A stretch of DNA of 28,232 bases, from NCBI GenBank assembly GCA_027577415.1, contig JANBQS010000181.1, positions 1-28,232 on the forward strand, written 5' to 3'. Shown in pieces: positions 23,921-28,232 of this stretch (its first letter is position 1; each line of letters starts with the position of its first letter). Under the pieces are notes generated by a model, which did not search any database, was not told the DNA's origin, and saw only the letters and a program-made list of their open reading frames with translations. Source of the stretch: Coemansia sp. RSA 922 (lineage: Eukaryota > Kickxellomycota > Kickxellomycetes > Kickxellales > Kickxellaceae). The translations under genes were made by a program, and so were the position numbers.

Positions 23921-24244
23921 ATGGGATACTCACTCATTGATATTGATTTGCGCCAGCCAATCCAAGGCTCGGATAGAAGCAAAGCAATCTCCGGGACGCT
24001 AGAAGCCATTGGAATAAAAATTGGAAACCCCAAAGATTCTGTTAAGACCATGCTCGAAGGTCTTACTGACAACTAAAGTGTTTGCTATAGGGTAGCGCAG
24101 CGTAAATTGACCCTTTGCCTATCGCCTAATCCAGCTCAACCTGGGCTTGCTTATCAAATGGATATGCAAATCATTGTAAATGAAAATATGCCTAGAGAAG
24201 ATGTGGACCTTGAAGCAAATTCATTTGTGCCATTATCCGAGTGA
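23921..24244 (+). pseudogene. Unknown ORF interrupted by one stop
   Basis: ATG 23921 reads MGYSLIDIDLRQPIQGSDRS, then ISGTLEAIGIKIGNP up to TAA at 24074. The same frame continues without another stop for 55 codons (LCLSPNPAQPGLAYQMD, MPREDVDLEANSF) to TGA at 24242-24244. Both halves have protein-like composition, which suggests one ~107-residue reading frame broken by a single nonsense mutation. The 51-aa first part alone might instead be the whole product. No plausible intron removes the stop in frame. The family is not recognised. Confidence 0.4.
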
Positions 24245-24875
24245 AATAGTCTGCTATGTATGTTTTCTTATTTATAAAAATGTACTGTTTCTGCTTAGTA
24301 GGTTCTTTTTAATGTTTGAAAAGTGACAAAGTAAACGCAATAAAGAGAACGTGTTTGGACACAGAAAAGAAAAGACATGTTCAAAGGCGAATAAACAAAC
24401 CCATGAGCCAAGCACTTTTTTTTTGCTTTTCCCTTTTTATGTACAAAGGAGCCGAAAGACTTTTGAATCTTTGTCAAGCACAAGTAAAAAAGAAAAGAAA
24501 ATACAATTGGCAAAGAATACTCGTGGTCTTTTCCATTAAGCTCTTTTAAAAAACAAAGCATTGCTTTTTTTCCCCCTCTTTTGGGCAATTTTCTCTTTTG
24601 ACAGGAATGGTTTGTATGCATGAACAAAGCCCAGAAAAGAAAGAAAAGAAAAAAATGCGAGCGTCCAACCTTTCTGCACACTTGTACAAGACATGAGAGT
24701 CTGCTCTTCTTCTTCTTCCTTCCTTTCTTTCTTTCTTCAACTCTACATTTATTTCTATTTTTTTCATACTCTACTTGCTACGTTCACTTTTTTATTTCGG
24801 TTTATTACACTTTCAAACTCGTACTGTGGGGAAATACAAGACAAATCCTTTTTTATTCGGAATAGGATTTAAATA
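24245..24875. promoter_or_regulatory. Promoter region of the pseudoprotease gene
   Basis: No gene is present. The stretch is AT-rich with A-runs (24480-24500, 24630-24655). A CTTCTTCTTCTTCC/TTTC repeat tract (24706-24738) in the last 170 bp before the ATG at 24876 resembles the pyrimidine leaders of the other secreted genes here. Minus-strand ORFs at 24295-24767 are A/T-run artefacts. Confidence 0.4.
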
Positions 24876-26234
24876 ATGAAGGTAGCCAACTATTTGTCAT
24901 TGGTGACAACCGGGTTGTCACTTTTAGTGGCAACCGCCATGGGTGAGACTAGTGTACCTGCTGCTGGTCAGCAACTAGTTAAACGCCTGGCAACGACCGC
25001 TATTACTGGGCAAAAGGGAGCCGTCCTATTTGCCAACGGTAAGCCAACTTCCTGCGAAGTAGCTCTAGTCAGCAACCTAATTGGTTACGTAGCCGCCAAC
25101 TGTCTCTCCTACTCTGCTGATGGTACAGTCGACATGTCTCAGAACTACCAAGTAATGCTCTCTGACGGTACTACCACCAGTCTGGGTATGTTTGGAGTGT
25201 ACTCTGCAACTGCTCATTTCAAATATGATCCCACGACGTTTGCAAATAACGTGGCATTGCTAAAGTTCAATTCGGGTGGTACTAGACAGTGGAAAAACTA
25301 TATTGGTGCTAATCGTGCTGATTGGACCTCAAAGTTTTATGTCAGCAGAGGTGTAGCCAACACTGGTGGTTCTGCTATGCCTGCGTGGCAGCCAGCTCAG
25401 GCTGTGGTTGAGGCTGGAGATGTTACGTCTCAGTGTGCAGCTGCCTCGCCACTGTTTGCCTCCAACACGAACGACCTCCTATGTACTACTCAAGTGATTA
25501 CGACTTCTTCAGCCTGCGCTCTTCCTTACAGCACCATCTATGGCGTCCGTGACCCCAATTTGGCGGTCGCTGGATTGTACAGTCACTCGGTGATCATTGG
25601 TGATAGTCTGTGCAAGTACACTCAGATCTACAACTACTACACGCTGCTAACTAGCTACCTCGAGTGGGGTGGTAATGTAGCAAAGTCTACTATTTATCTC
25701 TTTGTCGCCGACGTTAACTACGTCAACAACAATAACCCCAACTTTAGCATGGTTGTTCCCAGCGGCAAGCCATCGGGTCTAGTAGTTGGCGGTGACCTCA
25801 GCGGAAACTCGCCCAAGCCCATCCCCACGCCCACTCCAACAAGCAGCTCTACTACTTCTACAACTACTAGCACAAGCACTTCCACATCTACTTCTACCTC
25901 TTCGTCTACCTCGCCGTCGAGCTCTCCAACGGGTGCATCGACGAATTCGGGACAGAATACGGAGAAGAAGGGAATAAACATTGGCATTATTTTGCTGATC
26001 GTTGGTCTCGTCCTACTCGTCATTGCAATTATCGCTTATCTGTTGTACAGACGTTACAAGAAGCGTAAGGAGCAGAACCAGGGTGACCTTATGAGTATGA
26101 ATGGCGACGGGAATACCGGTCATCAGGACTTTATCCGTATGTCGCGTGGTTCCAATATGGCGGCTCATAACGGACAAGGCCATTTGAATGTGCCCATTAA
26201 CGTGCCATATGAAAGGAAGGGATACGAATACTAA
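24876..26234 (+). CDS. Membrane-anchored trypsin-fold pseudoprotease
   Basis: The product is 452 aa. It has a signal peptide (residues 1-23), a Kex2-like VKR (35-37), and then a chymotrypsin-fold domain (about residues 45-265). C60 and C76 match the trypsin 42-58 disulfide spacing. Later cysteines (C187/C203 and C214/C246) fit the two C-terminal disulfides. The catalytic triad is gone: the A-A-H-C motif reads A-A-N-C (N75), the D-I-A-L-L position reads N-N-V-A-L-L (N125), and the G-D-S-G-G segment after C214 reads A-L-P-Y-S. A Ser/Thr stalk (about residues 315-357), a transmembrane helix (about 367-391), a basic stop-transfer YRRYKKRK and a ~55-residue cytosolic tail follow. It is probably a surface receptor, adhesin or scaffold rather than a peptidase. 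The ATG at 24876 starts the signal peptide. It is convergent with the HDAC gene, 122 bp apart. Confidence 0.85.
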   Translation: MKVANYLSLVTTGLSLLVATAMGETSVPAAGQQLVKRLATTAITGQKGAVLFANGKPTSCEVALVSNLIGYVAANCLSYSADGTVDMSQNYQVMLSDGTTTSLGMFGVYSATAHFKYDPTTFANNVALLKFNSGGTRQWKNYIGANRADWTSKFYVSRGVANTGGSAMPAWQPAQAVVEAGDVTSQCAAASPLFASNTNDLLCTTQVITTSSACALPYSTIYGVRDPNLAVAGLYSHSVIIGDSLCKYTQIYNYYTLLTSYLEWGGNVAKSTIYLFVADVNYVNNNNPNFSMVVPSGKPSGLVVGGDLSGNSPKPIPTPTPTSSSTTSTTTSTSTSTSTSTSSSTSPSSSPTGASTNSGQNTEKKGINIGIILLIVGLVLLVIAIIAYLLYRRYKKRKEQNQGDLMSMNGDGNTGHQDFIRMSRGSNMAAHNGQGHLNVPINVPYERKGYEY

Positions 26235-26356
26235 GCCATTTTTTATTTCGCTCTCTTTATCATCATCCATAGCTTACAATTTCACTTTTAAACCCTTTTT
26301 ATATACATCATTAAGCTTTTTATGAAATTACGCAAATATTTTTTTCTTTTCATGAC

Positions 26357-27817
26357 TCAAATACCAATATCGTCACCATCTTCTTGGTCTTGGTCACGGT
26401 CGCTCTCGTAATACTCGGAAATGTGCTCACGCCTACTAGCTCTCTCATCCTTTTCCTCTTTATTCTTGTCGCTATGCACGTCCTTGTCGTGCCGCTCCTG
26501 GTCCTCCAAAAATCCCTGAATGTCGGGCGGTGCCTCTTGCATCTGAACAGATGGAGCGCCCTTCAAGTACCTCAGTTGCTCCAGAATGCGAGCCGTCAGG
26601 GAATTAAGGTATGCGCGCGTATTGTGGTTAACCACCCGGCCCGAAAGCTGCGGGTGCAAGCTGTAGTCGGGGGCAAAAAACTCGCTATAAACGGTGTTGG
26701 GCAACTCTGACGGCAATTCAGTGCCACAGACAATACCTGTTTCGTAGGTCCAGCACCGAGCGACATTGCGAATAGTGTATCCGCCACCGCCAATAACCAT
26801 CATGGGCACGCCAAAGCGACGCATAAAGCGCACGCACTCGCCGTGAGCAGCAATAGACAGGTTAAATACACCCAAGCGATCAAGACCCAAGGAGTCAGCG
26901 CCGCACTGGAGTACTATAGCGCCGGGCTTGAATGTCTCCATGACGGCAGTCATCACTGTCTTGAACAGTTGTGTGTACGAGCGGTCGTCAATACCGTCTT
27001 GCAGAGGAACATTGACGGCAAAGAATTTGCCCAAACCAGAGCCCATCTCGTCAATGGCGCCAGTACCAGGGAAAAAGTCGCCGTTGTACTTGTGGAATGA
27101 ACACGTCATCACTCGATCCGTCGTATAGAACGCCTCTTGTACGCCATCGCCATGGTGAATATCAATGTCAACATAAAGAACGCGCGGGTAGTATCGCAGG
27201 AGCTGCAAGATAGCCAAAACAATATCGTTGACGTAGCAGAACCCACTCGGCTCGTACTTTTTGGCATGATGCAAGCCGCCCATCCAGTTAACCGCAATAT
27301 CAGCCGAGCCCGAAATCAACTTGCGCGCAGCTTCAATACTGGCGCCCGAGTAAATACTGCAAAAATCCCAAATACCGTCAAAGATAGGGCAGTCGTCGCC
27401 GATATTAAAGTCAGAAAAACAGGCCCGCATTTGCTCTTGGTTGTCAGGCGTAACGCGCTTGAGAAAGTCAATATAGTCCTCGGCGTGGAACTCTCGTATT
27501 TCCTCTTCTGTCGCGCGGCGTGGCTCAAAGACGTCCATATATTTGTGTAGTCCGTAGTTGAGGACCAGGTGATTTGTCAACGTTAGTCGGTGTGGTTTCA
27601 TTGGGTGTTGTTTTCCGTAGTGAAAGTTTCCTGCTTGCTCTCGCATGTAGTATGCTACGCGTGGTCGGTAGTGCTCGACTACGTTGTTGCCAACGCTGCC
27701 GCCATCCTGTCCGCTGAGACTCGATGCAAATTCCAGACCACTGCCAATGCTGCCCTCGCGCACTGAGGTCGAGAACGTGGTAGACGGGTAAGTGATGTTT
27801 TCCTTCCGGCGGCCCAT
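26357..27817 (-). CDS. HOS2: Class I histone deacetylase, HOS2/HDAC3 type
   Basis: The product is 486 aa from ATG 27817, a single exon. The deacetylase domain spans about residues 52-400. GGLHHAKK carries the catalytic H183/H184. DIDIHHGDG gives zinc ligands D219 and H221, and CGADSLG gives D308. GGGGYT supplies the transition-state Tyr (Y347). [12 protein letters not shown] and the segment after the core (NHNTRAYLN...[16 protein letters not shown]) match HDAC3/HOS2 better than RPD3. The C-terminal ~60 residues are charged and acidic ([12 protein letters not shown]). HOS2 acts in the Set3 complex (fungi) and HDAC3 in NCoR/SMRT complexes (animals), deacetylating H3/H4 tails; that role is transferred by homology. 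The N-terminal ~45 residues are an extra Ser-rich extension. Its promoter is shared with the divergent gene at 28111. Confidence 0.95.
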   Translation of the reverse strand: MGRRKENITYPSTTFSTSVREGSIGSGLEFASSLSGQDGGSVGNNVVEHYRPRVAYYMREQAGNFHYGKQHPMKPHRLTLTNHLVLNYGLHKYMDVFEPRRATEEEIREFHAEDYIDFLKRVTPDNQEQMRACFSDFNIGDDCPIFDGIWDFCSIYSGASIEAARKLISGSADIAVNWMGGLHHAKKYEPSGFCYVNDIVLAILQLLRYYPRVLYVDIDIHHGDGVQEAFYTTDRVMTCSFHKYNGDFFPGTGAIDEMGSGLGKFFAVNVPLQDGIDDRSYTQLFKTVMTAVMETFKPGAIVLQCGADSLGLDRLGVFNLSIAAHGECVRFMRRFGVPMMVIGGGGYTIRNVARCWTYETGIVCGTELPSELPNTVYSEFFAPDYSLHPQLSGRVVNHNTRAYLNSLTARILEQLRYLKGAPSVQMQEAPPDIQGFLEDQERHDKDVHSDKNKEEKDERASRREHISEYYESDRDQDQEDGDDIGI

Positions 27818-28110
27818 TTAGAGAAAGAATAAAAATAAATAAATAAGTAAATGCGAAAAATGAGGTTAAAAAGTAAAGAAAAAGTGGAATTTGGACGTGA
27901 CAAAGGCAAATACGGAGGATTAATGCAGATTGTGTGTGTGGCGAATCAAATCAAGCCTTACCATTTAATATTGGGGTGTCGACGTGGCTCTGAGACCAGA
28001 GCCATGCAAGCACATCGCTCAATTAACGGACATGGATGTTGGCGCAGTTCAGTAACACTCTATCTCTCTATCCAACTCTATCCAACAACAACAAAAACAA
28101 TATCTTTGTA
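27818..28110. promoter_or_regulatory. Divergent promoter between HOS2-like gene and secreted-protein gene
   Basis: This region of about 290 bp separates two divergent starts. TGGCTCT-GAGACC-AGAGCCA (27985-28004) is a perfect 7-bp inverted repeat. CTATCTCTCTATCC and CAACAACAACAAAAACAA make up the leader of the right-hand gene, ending GTA-ATG at 28111. Confidence 0.5.
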
Positions 28111-28232
28111 ATGAAATCCGCAGTGGGACTTGCCGTCTTTGCACTACTGGCATCCATATGTCATGGTAGCTGTGAGAACCCAGCGTCGTTCAAAAAATGC
28201 CTGGGACAGACACGCGCAGAGGTAAATATCTG
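28111..28232 (+). CDS. Secreted protein, first exon (partial)
   Basis: ATG 28111 begins MKSAVGLAVFALLASICHGS, a clear signal peptide (cleavage near residue 19-20), followed by CENPASFKKCLGQTRAE with two cysteines nine residues apart. A GAG|GTAAAT donor at 28221/28222 probably ends exon 1 after 37 codons (phase 0); otherwise the frame runs off the window. The pattern Cys-x(8)-Cys directly after the signal suggests a small Cys-rich secreted protein, but too little is visible to assign a family. Confidence 0.65.
   Translation, partial: MKSAVGLAVFALLASICHGSCENPASFKKCLGQTRAEVNI

Noticed and set aside
24295..24865. Overlapping ORFs on both strands before the pseudoprotease gene
   Set aside because: They are driven by poly-A/poly-T runs, Lys- or Phe-rich, with no homology to each other or to any family I know.
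1..28232. tRNA, rRNA, CRISPR arrays, intact transposons
   Set aside because: I scanned by eye for tRNA-like arms, regularly spaced repeats and transposase or RT motifs and saw none convincing. A covariance-model or repeat search could still find weak ones.

Overview
The window is eukaryotic and almost certainly fungal. Genes are compact and intron-poor, and the few introns are short with GTAAGT/GTAAGA donors and, in one case, a TACTAAC branch site. It encodes FunK1-type protein kinases (a fungal-specific family), a Crh-like chitin-glucan transglycosylase with an N-terminal Cys-rich module, and a HOS2/HDAC3-type histone deacetylase. Promoters are pyrimidine-rich. The mix would fit an early-diverging filamentous fungus (for example Kickxellomycotina), but that placement is inference; the sequence alone does not prove the lineage.

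Layout. (1) 1-159: the last 52 codons of an unidentified plus-strand gene. (2) 541-6221: four plus-strand genes for secreted Ser/Thr/Val-rich, partly poly-proline proteins. All share an N-terminal W-acidic...ASAS-type motif and a downstream G-x-A-[SV]-K-E-T-S motif, so I call them one tandem family; a degenerate minus-strand ORF lies between the second and third members. (3) 6367-8853: a very GC-rich minus-strand FunK1-like kinase with a tiny first exon and possible nuclear signals. (4) 9815-10840: Crh-like GH16, convergent with an unknown 219-aa protein (10880-11539). (5) 11848-14049: an intact two-exon FunK1 kinase. (6) 15043-23550: a duplication-rich zone. It holds five minus-strand paralogues of a ~123-aa protein (four open, one frameshifted), which I suspect are longin/YKT6-like stand-alone domains. 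Each has the same TATA-like box and ~105-120-nt leader. The array is flanked on both sides by FunK1 relics and by two decayed copies of another short coding segment. (7) 24876-26234: a membrane-anchored trypsin-fold protein with all three catalytic residues replaced, convergent with HOS2/HDAC3 (26357-27817). (8) 28111-end: first exon of a secreted protein.

The secreted mucin-like proteins, the Crh enzyme and the surface pseudoprotease all point to the cell wall or cell surface. The two FunK1 kinases and the HDAC are candidate nuclear or signalling proteins. Nothing shows that these genes act in one pathway. The two local expansions (W..ASAS/KETS secreted family; longin-like array with conserved leaders) are the most likely undescribed material. 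No rRNA, tRNA, CRISPR array or complete transposon was recognised.
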